A stretch of DNA of 64,000 nt from Herbiconiux flava (lineage in GTDB: Bacteria > Actinomycetota > Actinomycetes > Actinomycetales > Microbacteriaceae): positions 3,224,001 to 3,288,000 of the forward strand of contig NZ_JACCBM010000001.1 of the NCBI RefSeq assembly GCF_013409865.1. The letters are read 5' to 3'. A program made the position numbers and the translations under genes. The notes below the pieces were generated by a model that was given only the letters and a program-made list of their open reading frames with translations, ran no database searches and had not been told where the DNA came from. This document shows positions 7,841 to 14,971 of this stretch, piece by piece (within the stretch, counting starts at the first letter, position 1; the number at the start of each line of letters is the position of its first letter).

Positions 7841-10510
7841 GTGGTGTCGGCATCGCGGAGCAGGTGGGAACGAACGCCGTCGCCCCGCCGCGACGGCGCC
7901 GGACGGGCGCGCGCGGCACGGACGCGCTCTGCGCTCGTCGTGGCCTCGGCGCTCGCCCTCGCGGGCTTCGCGGCCCTCGGCGCGCTGCCGGGCCTGGCCG
8001 CCTCGTCCGCCTCGGCGACACCGCTCCCCGCCTCGGCCGCACCTCCGGCCGCCTCGGCCACGCCCCTGCCCGCCTCGGCTGCGCCCCTGCCCGCCACGGC
8101 CGCTTCGTCCGGACCGCTGTCCGCCACCGCGCCGGGTGAGGTCGCCGAGCCGACCCCGACCCCCACACCGCCCCCGTCCGATTCCGTCGCGCCGTCGCCC
8201 GTGCCGTCGGCCGACCCCGATCCGGTGCCGGCCCCCGCCCCGCCCGGCGCCACCCCCGACCCGGGCGACACCGCTACGCCCACACCGCCGCCGGTCGTGA
8301 ACGAGCAGCCGAGCATCCTGAGCCCGGTGGCCGGCGAACTCGTGACGAGCGGCGTTCTCGTGCAGGGAACCGCCACGCCGGGCGCCTCGGTGCAGCTGCT
8401 CACCGGTGGATCGTCCGAGCCGCTCTGCATCGTCACGGCCGACGCCGACGGTGCCTGGAGCTGCGCCGCGCCACTCGAGAGCTCGCCCACGACCTCGCTG
8501 CGCGCCATCGCCCTGCTCGCCGGGGCCGACCCGGCCGAGACCTCGATCGACGTCGCCGTGCTGAACGCCCCCGTCGTCACCGGCGGCCCGCGCGGACGCC
8601 TCACCAACGGCGTCGTCGCCGGCACGGCGTTCCCGGGCGCGACCGTCACCGCGACCGCCGGCGACGTGGCCTGCACCGGCACGGCCGACACCTCGGGCGC
8701 CTGGGTCTGCCCCCTCGCCGACGGGATCGCCGACGGAGAGTACTCGGTCACCGCCACGCAATCCACCGCCTGGAGCGGCAGCGCCTCGTCGCCCGCGAGC
8801 GACCCCGTCGCCATCACCGTCGACGTCACCGTGCCGGCGGCCCCCTCGCTCACCTCCCCGTCGTCGGGCGTGACCGTATCGCTCGCCGGGCAGGGCTTCA
8901 CCGGCCGCGGTGAGCCCGCCGCGACCGTCTCGGTGTTCGCCGACGCCCAGGTGCTCTGCGAGACCACGGTCGGCCCCGACGGCAGCTGGTCGTGCGCGGC
9001 CGCAGCGGCACCGGCCGGCCGCCACCGGGTCGCGGTGCTGCAGCAGGATGCCGCCGGCAACGTCAGCGTGCAGTCCGGCCCGCTGACCCTGATGTTCCAG
9101 GATGCACCCGCCACCGCGACCCCGCCGGCCACCGCCCCCGGCACGCCGGCCTCGCCCGCGAGACCCGCGGCCGGCACCCCGGGAGCGGCTCCCTCCTCGC
9201 CCGGCGGCGCCGCGGGGGCGCCGGGTTCGCCCAGCTCGCCCGCCTCGCCCGCCGATCCCACCCCGGGCGACGCCGCGCCGTCCGCGCCCGGCACTCCCGC
9301 GGCGCCCGGCACCGGACAGACGCCCGCCGCCCCCGCGCCCGGCACTTGGTCGGACGCCACCCGCTTCACCTCCGCCCTCCAGCCCGCCCTCGGCCCGGCC
9401 ACGTCGGGACTGTGGTGGCTGGCGCTGCTCGCCGGGGTACTGGCGCTGGTGCTGATCGCGCTGCCGACGCGGCTGCTCGCGGGGGCTCTGGGAACGCTGC
9501 GCGCGCTGGCGCCGGCCGCGACGCCGACAGCTGCGCCGACCGCTCGGGCGTCGGCCGGGCCGGGGCATCGCACGCCCTCCCACGCTGTCGCTCCTGTCCT
9601 GACGCCTGCGCCCGGAGGCGCTGCGGCCGCCGTCGCCGCCCGGCTCATCGCCGCCAGCGACCGCGTGCTCGGCCGCAACCGATCCCCCGTCGAGTACGAG
9701 CGAGCGCCGCAGCTCACCGTCGGCCCGGTCGCCCGCGGTCTGCTCGTGCTCGTCGCCTCGGCCGCGGCCGTGACCCTGTCAGCACCGGTCTCGGGCGAGC
9801 CCGCCTACCTCCGCCTGTTCCTCGCGGTGGCCGCCGCGCTCGCGGTCGTCAGCGCGGTCGCCACGGTGGTGCCGTCGGCGGTGGCGCGGGCGGCTTTCGG
9901 TGTCGCGAGCCGGGTGCACGTGCATCCGTCGTACCTGTTCGTGTCGGCCCTCGCGGCCCTCGTCACGCGGATGCTCGACCTGCAGCCCGCGCTCGTGTTC
10001 GGCCTCGTCGCGGGGCTCGTCGTCGCCGAGGGCGCCCGCCGCGCCGAACGCGGTGCGCTCGCGACGATTCAGGTCGTGGCGCTGCTCGTGCTCGGCGGGG
10101 CGGCCTGGCTCGTGTCGGGCGCCCTGCAGCCCGGAGCGGATCTCGTCGGGTCGTCGCTCGGCTCGACCTCGACGGCCGCCCTGCCCGGCGACCCGGTGCT
10201 GGCCGCTGTGGCCGAGTTCGTGCACGTGGTGGCGCTCGCGTCGTTCGGCTCGGCGGCCGTGCTGCTGGTGCCGCTCGGACGCTCGCTCGGGCGGCGGCTG
10301 CTCGACTGGTCGCCGGCGACGTGGGTGCTGCTCACGGTTCCGTCGTTCGCGGTGCTCGCGATGCTGTTCACGCCGTGGTTCGTGGAGCGGACGGCCGCGA
10401 ACCCGGGGTCTGCGGTGCTGCTTCCGGTGCTCGCGGCGGGCTTCGCGGCGGTGTGCGTCGCGGTGTGGGCGTGGACGCGGTTCATCGCGACGGCCGACGC
10501 CGAGGACTAG
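7841..10510 (+). CDS. Secreted-type protein with three Ig-like repeats and a multi-spanning membrane domain
   Basis: About 889 aa if the GTG at 7841 is the start; the start is uncertain because no clear RBS is seen and the frame stays open upstream to 7739. Order: Arg-rich N-terminus and hydrophobic signal segment (LVVASALALAGFAALGALPGLA), a Pro/Ala/Ser/Thr-rich stretch, three Ig-like repeats each with a DGAWSC-type end (DADGAWSCAA, TSGAWVCPL, PDGSWSCAAA), a second Pro-rich linker, one helix (SGLWWLALLAGVLALVLIAL), then about eight helices in the last 300 residues including HVHPSYLFVSALAAL. Repeats resemble bacterial adhesin Ig modules. The membrane domain is not recognised. Function unknown; a surface anchoring or sensing role is possible. 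Confidence 0.75.
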   Translation: MVSASRSRWERTPSPRRDGAGRARAARTRSALVVASALALAGFAALGALPGLAASSASATPLPASAAPPAASATPLPASAAPLPATAASSGPLSATAPGEVAEPTPTPTPPPSDSVAPSPVPSADPDPVPAPAPPGATPDPGDTATPTPPPVVNEQPSILSPVAGELVTSGVLVQGTATPGASVQLLTGGSSEPLCIVTADADGAWSCAAPLESSPTTSLRAIALLAGADPAETSIDVAVLNAPVVTGGPRGRLTNGVVAGTAFPGATVTATAGDVACTGTADTSGAWVCPLADGIADGEYSVTATQSTAWSGSASSPASDPVAITVDVTVPAAPSLTSPSSGVTVSLAGQGFTGRGEPAATVSVFADAQVLCETTVGPDGSWSCAAAAAPAGRHRVAVLQQDAAGNVSVQSGPLTLMFQDAPATATPPATAPGTPASPARPAAGTPGAAPSSPGGAAGAPGSPSSPASPADPTPGDAAPSAPGTPAAPGTGQTPAAPAPGTWSDATRFTSALQPALGPATSGLWWLALLAGVLALVLIALPTRLLAGALGTLRALAPAATPTAAPTARASAGPGHRTPSHAVAPVLTPAPGGAAAAVAARLIAASDRVLGRNRSPVEYERAPQLTVGPVARGLLVLVASAAAVTLSAPVSGEPAYLRLFLAVAAALAVVSAVATVVPSAVARAAFGVASRVHVHPSYLFVSALAALVTRMLDLQPALVFGLVAGLVVAEGARRAERGALATIQVVALLVLGGAAWLVSGALQPGADLVGSSLGSTSTAALPGDPVLAAVAEFVHVVALASFGSAAVLLVPLGRSLGRRLLDWSPATWVLLTVPSFAVLAMLFTPWFVERTAANPGSAVLLPVLAAGFAAVCVAVWAWTRFIATADAED

Positions 10511-10566
10511 GCCCCGCCCGTCGACGCGCCCGGCGGTTCTCGCGCCTTGCCCCGGCGTCCCTTGCA

Positions 10567-10582
10567 TCCGCGACATCGCGGA
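10567..10582. promoter_or_regulatory. Perfect palindrome upstream of the flavin reductase promoter
   Basis: TCCGCGA-CA-TCGCGGA (7+7 bp, 2-bp centre), centred about 58 bp before the predicted transcription start at 10633. The 2-nt centre is too short for a good hairpin loop, so an operator is more likely than a terminator. Confidence 0.4.
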
Positions 10583-10620
10583 ATGTTACGCCCCCGGCGC
10601 CGCTCGCCCCGAGGCCGACT

Positions 10621-10626
10621 TAGGCT
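10621..10626 (+). promoter_or_regulatory. -10 box of leaderless flavin reductase promoter
   Basis: TAGGCT followed by 6 nt and the GTG start at 10633; no Shine-Dalgarno is present. Confidence 0.55.
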
Positions 10627-10632
10627 TGACGC

Positions 10633-11271
10633 GTGACGAACCCGCAGCACTCCCCCGGATCCGACGACCAGTCCGGCCGCCTCACCGCCGCAGCGCCCGG
10701 CCACGGCGACAGCGCGCGCGATCACCGGCTCGTCGCCCACCCGAGCGCCCCCACCGTCACACCCGACGAGTTCAAGGCGGCCTTCCGCAACCACCCGGCC
10801 GGTGTCGCCGTCATCACGGCCGACGCCGGGGACGGCCCCGTCGCCCTCACCGCGACCTCCGTCTTCTCGGTCAGCGTCGAGCCCCCGCTCCTCGTCTTCT
10901 CGATCTCGGAGCTGTCCTCCTCGACCCCCACGATCCGCCGCAGCGAGACCGTCGTGGTGCACCTGCTCGGCGCGGCCCAGCTCGACATCGCCAAGCTCGG
11001 CGCCACCAGCGGCATCGACCGCTTCGCCGACACCTCCATCTGGACGCGCCTGCCCACCGGCGAGCCCTACTTCCCCGCGGCGCACGCCTGGATCCGCGGC
11101 CGAGTCGTCAACACCATGGAGGCGGGCGGCTCGACCGTCGTCGCCGTCCAGGCCCTGGAGACGAAGGCCCCGCCCGCCGACGACCCGGCGGCCGACGCCT
11201 CCGCCGCCGAGCCGCTCGTCTACCACAACCGCACCTGGCACCGTCTCGGCGACCACTCCAAGATCCTCTGA
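10633..11271 (+). CDS. Flavin reductase family protein (FMN-binding split barrel)
   Basis: 212 aa. After a disordered N-terminus of about 45 residues comes the flavin reductase-like barrel with FRNHPAGVAVITAD, the segment LTATSVFSVSVEPPLLVFSI that binds flavin in this family, and the C-terminal VYHNRTWHRLG (His-rich end conserved in the family). Relatives reduce FMN or FAD with NAD(P)H for partner monooxygenases; no partner is encoded nearby. Start is a GTG with a -10 box directly in front and no RBS, suggesting a leaderless transcript. A hairpin lies just after the stop. Confidence 0.88.
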   Translation: MTNPQHSPGSDDQSGRLTAAAPGHGDSARDHRLVAHPSAPTVTPDEFKAAFRNHPAGVAVITADAGDGPVALTATSVFSVSVEPPLLVFSISELSSSTPTIRRSETVVVHLLGAAQLDIAKLGATSGIDRFADTSIWTRLPTGEPYFPAAHAWIRGRVVNTMEAGGSTVVAVQALETKAPPADDPAADASAAEPLVYHNRTWHRLGDHSKIL

Positions 11272-11276
11272 CCCGT

Positions 11277-11293
11277 CCGGCCTCCCTGGCCGG
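11277..11293. terminator. Hairpin between convergent genes
   Basis: CCGGCC-TCCCT-GGCCGG, 6-bp perfect stem with a 5-nt loop, 5 bases after the flavin reductase stop and before the stop of the opposite-strand gene. It has no T-tract, as is common in high-GC actinobacteria. Confidence 0.45.
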
Positions 11294-11318
11294 TCACCCG
11301 GCGTCAGAAGCAAGGCCG

Positions 11319-11897
11319 TCAGCCCTGCAGCCTGGCGATGAGTTCTGAGGTCACCTCGAGCGGCACTGCTTCTCCCAGCAACCCCGAATCGACGAGCACG
11401 GGGTGCAGTTCGAACGAGCCGGGCACGAGGGCGGCCCCCGAGGCCGTGATGACCCGCACCGGCACCAGCAGGCTGCCGCCTGACGGAACGGTGACGGTCT
11501 CGCCGAGCACGCCGTAGTCGCTGTACCCGAACGAGAACTCTGCGGTGCCCGGACCGGTGACCACCGCGAGGACCGCGAGCTCGCTCGACCAGAGCTCCAC
11601 CGGCGCCGACCCCCGGTTGACGATCTCGATGGATGACGGGAAGCCGCTGGAGGGCCAGCGGAGCTCCAGTGCCCGCCGGCGCTCGGCGCGGGACGCCCGC
11701 ACCGGATGAGGCTGCGGGTCCATCATCACGACGGGGCGCGGTGCCGCCGGTGGCCCATCGGGCTCCTGATCCAGGTAGGCGAGCTGCAACTGGCCCAGCC
11801 ACCACCGCCGCTCGCCGTGCACAGTCTCCGGCGAGCCGACGACGACCGAGTCGGGCGAGTACCGGCGGAGCACCCGCCAGAATGGGCACGCGCCCAT
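11319..11897 (-). CDS. Hypothetical protein, beta-rich
   Basis: 192 aa, no recognised family, no signal peptide or membrane helix. It begins MGACPFWRVLRRYSPDSV, with a GGGAG stretch upstream of the ATG at 11897. The second half is rich in short hydrophobic strands (SIEIVNRGSAPVELWSSEL, SLLVPVRVITASG, SFELHPVLVDSG), as in an Ig-like or transthyretin-like sandwich. It is divergent from the lipoprotein gene at 11940 and the two starts are only 42 bases apart, so they may share regulation. Function unknown. Confidence 0.6.
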   Translation of the reverse strand: MGACPFWRVLRRYSPDSVVVGSPETVHGERRWWLGQLQLAYLDQEPDGPPAAPRPVVMMDPQPHPVRASRAERRRALELRWPSSGFPSSIEIVNRGSAPVELWSSELAVLAVVTGPGTAEFSFGYSDYGVLGETVTVPSGGSLLVPVRVITASGAALVPGSFELHPVLVDSGLLGEAVPLEVTSELIARLQG

Positions 11898-11927
11898 GAT
11901 GCCACTCCCGAGCTCGCGCGGCGCGAC

Positions 11928-11933
11928 TATCGT
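11928..11933 (+). promoter_or_regulatory. -10 box of leaderless lipoprotein promoter
   Basis: TATCGT followed by exactly 6 nt and the ATG at 11940. Confidence 0.5.
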
Positions 11934-11939
11934 GGGGCC

Positions 11940-12347
11940 ATGCGAATGCGTCGGATGGCGACGGCGGCGGCCCTGGCGGCGATGACCGCAGGTCTCATGA
12001 GCGGATGCGCGCTGCTCTCCGGCCCGAACCCGTGCCTTCCGGAGCTCGCCGTCACCCCGTCCCCGGCCGTCGCCGGCGAGACGGTCACCGTGACCGGCGG
12101 CGAGTGCGACGTCGCCGTGCCCGACGCGGGCTGGACGGTCGTGCTCGGACACGCCGAAGGCGCTCCGATCGTCACCGAGTCAACCTCGCAGGCCTTCGAC
12201 GGGACGTTCGAGCTGACCGTCGAGCTGCCGTCCGACTTCCCCGAGGGCCCGGCCTACGTCGGCATCGCCAACTGGGTCTACGTGCCCTGCAATGACACCG
12301 GCAGCTGCGCCTCGGCCGACCGGCCGTTCGACGTCATCGCGCCCTAG
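11940..12347 (+). CDS. Small lipoprotein, unknown function
   Basis: 135 aa. Signal peptide with Arg-rich start (MRMRRMATAAALAAMTAGLM) and a lipobox LMSGC, with the lipid-carrying Cys at about residue 23. The mature part contains an Ig/Big-like strand pattern (LAVTPSPAVAGETVTVTGGEC, FELTVELPSDFPEGPAYVGIANW) and six further cysteines that could form disulfides. The frame stays open upstream to 11706, but the start at 11940 is supported by the signal peptide and by a -10 box 6 nt before it. Extracytoplasmic, membrane-attached; role unknown. Confidence 0.75.
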   Translation: MRMRRMATAAALAAMTAGLMSGCALLSGPNPCLPELAVTPSPAVAGETVTVTGGECDVAVPDAGWTVVLGHAEGAPIVTESTSQAFDGTFELTVELPSDFPEGPAYVGIANWVYVPCNDTGSCASADRPFDVIAP

Positions 12348-12380
12348 CGAGCCCGCGCATCCGGAAGCCGGGCCGGCGGG

Positions 12381-13394
12381 TCAGGCGCCGTGCTGCGCGC
12401 GGAGGCGCGGGAGGATCTCGGCGCCGTAGAGCTCGATGAAGCGGCGCTGGTCGGCGCCCGGGCCGTGGAAGACGAGGTGCTTGAAGCCCATGTCGATGTA
12501 CTCGTTGATGCGGGCGACGTGCTCGTCGGGGTCGGTCGAGACGATCCAGCGGGAGGCCGCGCGCTCGATCGGAAGGGCGTCGGCGAGGCGCTGCATCTCG
12601 ATCGGGTCCTCGACGCCCATCTTCTCCTCGGGCGTGAGGGCGAGGGGCGCCCAGTAGCGGGTGTCCTGCAGGGCGCGCTCGCGGTCGTGGTCGAACGAGA
12701 CCTTCATCTCCATCAGCGTGTCGACGTCGTCCGCCGTGCGGCCGCCCTTCTCGATGCCCTCCTCGAGCGCCGGCAGCAGCGTCTCGGTGTAGAGCTCGCG
12801 CTTCTTGCCCGAGGTGGTGATGAAGCCGCTCGCCATGCGCCCGGCGAGGCGGGTCGCGGCCGGGCCCGAGGCGCCGATGTAGATCGGCACCGGGGCCGCC
12901 GGCTTGTCGTAGATCGTCGCGTCCTGCGTGCGGAAGAACTGCCCCTCGTACGTCACCCGGTCCTCCGCCCAGAGGGTCTCGATGATCGTGATCGCCTCCT
13001 TGAGACGGGCGAAGCGCTCCTTCATCTCGGGCCAGGGCAGCCCGAGCACGACCTCGTTCAGCGCCTCGCCGCTGCCGACCCCGAGGATCACGCGCCCGGG
13101 GAAGAGCGCCCCGAGCGTGCCGAACGCCTGCGCGACGACACCCGGGTGGTAGCGGAACGACGGCGTCAGCACGCTCGTGCCCATGATGATCTTCTCGGTG
13201 CGCGCCCCGAGCGCCCCGAGCCACGGCATCGCGGCCGGAGCGTGCCCGCCCTCGTGGTTCCAGGGCTGGAAATGGTCGGAGACGAAGATCGAGTCGAAGC
13301 CGGCCTGCTCGGCGAGCACCCCGTACTCCAGCAGCTCGGCGGGGCCGAACTGCTCGGCCGAGGCCTTGTAGCCGAAGCGGAAGGGGATGGTCAT
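12381..13394 (-). CDS. fgd: F420-dependent glucose-6-phosphate dehydrogenase
   Basis: 337 aa TIM-barrel enzyme of the luciferase-like (LLM) family. The N-terminus GYKASAEQFGPAEL and the stretches VSDHFQPWNHEGGHAP, MGTSVLTPSFRYHP and GVGSGEALNEV closely follow the mycobacterial Fgd1 pattern, which binds coenzyme F420 and glucose-6-phosphate. C-terminal RWIVSTDPDEHV and LVFHGPGADQRRFIELY also match. It would reduce F420 to F420H2 while making 6-phosphogluconolactone, implying F420 synthesis in this organism. Clear RBS (GAGGAG) before the ATG; a TAGACT box about 50 nt upstream could be its promoter. Confidence 0.9.
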   Translation of the reverse strand: MTIPFRFGYKASAEQFGPAELLEYGVLAEQAGFDSIFVSDHFQPWNHEGGHAPAAMPWLGALGARTEKIIMGTSVLTPSFRYHPGVVAQAFGTLGALFPGRVILGVGSGEALNEVVLGLPWPEMKERFARLKEAITIIETLWAEDRVTYEGQFFRTQDATIYDKPAAPVPIYIGASGPAATRLAGRMASGFITTSGKKRELYTETLLPALEEGIEKGGRTADDVDTLMEMKVSFDHDRERALQDTRYWAPLALTPEEKMGVEDPIEMQRLADALPIERAASRWIVSTDPDEHVARINEYIDMGFKHLVFHGPGADQRRFIELYGAEILPRLRAQHGA

Positions 13395-13465
13395 GCGGTG
13401 CTCCTCGCTCGAGTGCGGGGCCGCGACGGCATCGAGGCCCGATCGTCAGTCTAAAGCGCGGGCGG

Positions 13466-14959
13466 TCAGTGACGGATGCGCGACAGCGCTTCCTCGAAGC
13501 TGAGGACGGGCGTCATCATCGCCCCGACATCGGGCTCGAACCGGCCGCCGTCGTCACGCTCACCGTCGGGGTCCGAGACGACGATCACCCGCGCATCCGC
13601 CAGCCGGCACACCCGGATCTTGTAGTTGACGCTCACCCGTTCGCCCGGCCGCTGCTCGACCACGACGACGTCGGGCGGGAAGCTCGGCGAGGTGAGCAGC
13701 TGCCCGAGCGAGCTCGCGGCGACCGTCACCTCGACGCCGTCGACCCGCGCGAGCCGCTCGATCTTGGCGGCGAGAGCGTCGGCGTCGGCGTCGAACAGCC
13801 CCACCTTCACCATCTGCGTCGCCACCCTCATCCCCCGGTCTGACCGGGCATCGTCGCTCGCCAGCACTCGCGTCTGCGCCGCTGCCGACCCTTTCGACGG
13901 TACACCCTTCGGCGCAGGGCGAGTCGCCCCCGGCCCGCCGGCGGCGGCCGAGGCCCGGGCCGGGCGGGCGGGGCGGCCCGACCACCAGACGTACAGGGCG
14001 GCGGCGGTCAGCACGGCGACGGCGATGAGCACCCACCACGGAAACGTGGGGATCTCGGGCCGCTCGCCGGCCCCGTCGACGTCGACCTGGGGTGTCGGGA
14101 TGACCCGCTCACCGGTCACGAGGATGCGGTGGCTGTTCACCCCGAGCGGCGTGCAGGTGACGAGGGTGATCAGGTCGCGCCCGTCGACGGGCAGGAGGCT
14201 CTGGGTCTCGGTCGGCTCCACGACCCGGGTGTCGATGACGCGGTAGGTGAGCACCTCGCCGAAGACCTCGACGGTGAAGGTGTCGTCGAGCTCGACCCGG
14301 TCGAGGTGGGTGAAGAGCTCGGAGGTCGCGAGGCCGCGGTGCGCGGTGAGCACCGAGTGGGTGGTCACCCCGCCGACGGGGACGGCGGTGCCCTCGAGGT
14401 GGCCGACGCCGTGATCGAGCACGTCGGCACTCGTGCCGTGGTAGATCGGCAGGTCGACGTCGATGGCGGGGATCTTCAGCCGGGCCATCAGGCCGTTCGC
14501 ATCGGCGCGGAGCACAGCGGCGTAGTCGCCTTCCTGCTCGGGCTGCTCGGCCAGCGGCAGGCGCTCGTTCGCCGCGATGCTGGCTCCACCGTCGACCAGC
14601 TCGGAGTTGTACCGGCGGGCCTCGCGCAGGCGTTCGGCCAGCGTCTCGGCGCTCAGGTCGGCGACGTCGTCGGTCAGTTCGGTGATGCGCTGGGACTGCT
14701 CGTACTGGCTGAACCACGAGACGATCGTGGGGAACAGCAGGAGCCCGGCCCCGATGACGCAGACGATGGCGATCGCGAGCGGCACGGTGGGGAGACGCCA
14801 GCGCCGGGCCAGGCGGAGCGCCCGGCGGGACGGCGTTCCCGCGACCGGCGCCGGGCCCGGAACCGGCGAAGGTGGAGCCCCCGACGGGGACCCCACCTTC
14901 GCCGGGCCCGGAACCGGCGAAGGTGGAGCCCCCGACGGGGACCCCACCTTCGCTGTCAT
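13466..14959 (-). CDS. Class C sortase with C-terminal receiver-like domain
   Basis: 497 aa. A repetitive Pro-rich start (two copies of a 17-residue unit), transmembrane helix (about 57-78), then the extracellular sortase domain with catalytic His in LTAHRG (about 206), Cys in TLVTCTPLG (about 268) and Arg in HRILVTGER (about 277). A second helix (PWWVLIAVAVLTAAALYVWW, about 306-325) returns the chain to the cytoplasm, as in pilus-building class C sortases. No clear DPF/DPW lid motif is seen. The last 120 residues (from MRVATQMVKVGLFDADADAL) look like a response-regulator receiver with the acceptor position as Glu (PPDVVVVEQRPG). An internal ATG at 13831 could start this part separately. It follows the two LPLTG genes and should polymerise the pilin. 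Confidence 0.9.
   Translation of the reverse strand: MTAKVGSPSGAPPSPVPGPAKVGSPSGAPPSPVPGPAPVAGTPSRRALRLARRWRLPTVPLAIAIVCVIGAGLLLFPTIVSWFSQYEQSQRITELTDDVADLSAETLAERLREARRYNSELVDGGASIAANERLPLAEQPEQEGDYAAVLRADANGLMARLKIPAIDVDLPIYHGTSADVLDHGVGHLEGTAVPVGGVTTHSVLTAHRGLATSELFTHLDRVELDDTFTVEVFGEVLTYRVIDTRVVEPTETQSLLPVDGRDLITLVTCTPLGVNSHRILVTGERVIPTPQVDVDGAGERPEIPTFPWWVLIAVAVLTAAALYVWWSGRPARPARASAAAGGPGATRPAPKGVPSKGSAAAQTRVLASDDARSDRGMRVATQMVKVGLFDADADALAAKIERLARVDGVEVTVAASSLGQLLTSPSFPPDVVVVEQRPGERVSVNYKIRVCRLADARVIVVSDPDGERDDGGRFEPDVGAMMTPVLSFEEALSRIRH
14851..14952 (-). repeat. Two identical 51-bp tandem units, each a strong hairpin, over the sortase 5' end
   Basis: Copy 1 is 14851-14901 and copy 2 is 14902-14952, identical. 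Each holds the inverted repeat GGCGAAGGTGG-N17-CCACCTTCGCC (14865-14903; 14917-14953 for the second, one base pair shorter). The unit is 17 codons long, so the sortase frame is kept. In the transcript the hairpins fold within the first 110 nt of the sortase message and could attenuate its expression relative to the pilins. Confidence 0.75.
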
Positions 14960-14965
14960 CGCTTC

Positions 14966-14971
14966 AGCCTA
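14966..14971 (-). promoter_or_regulatory. Possible internal -10 box for the sortase gene
   Basis: TAGGCT begins with the TAG stop of the pilin gene and ends 6 nt before the sortase ATG. The geometry matches other leaderless starts in this window, but here it may be incidental because the genes form an operon. Confidence 0.3.

Noticed and set aside
11706..11939. Longer start for the lipoprotein gene
   Set aside because: An upstream start would bury the signal peptide and overlap the divergent gene; the ATG at 11940 has a -10 box and begins a proper lipoprotein signal.
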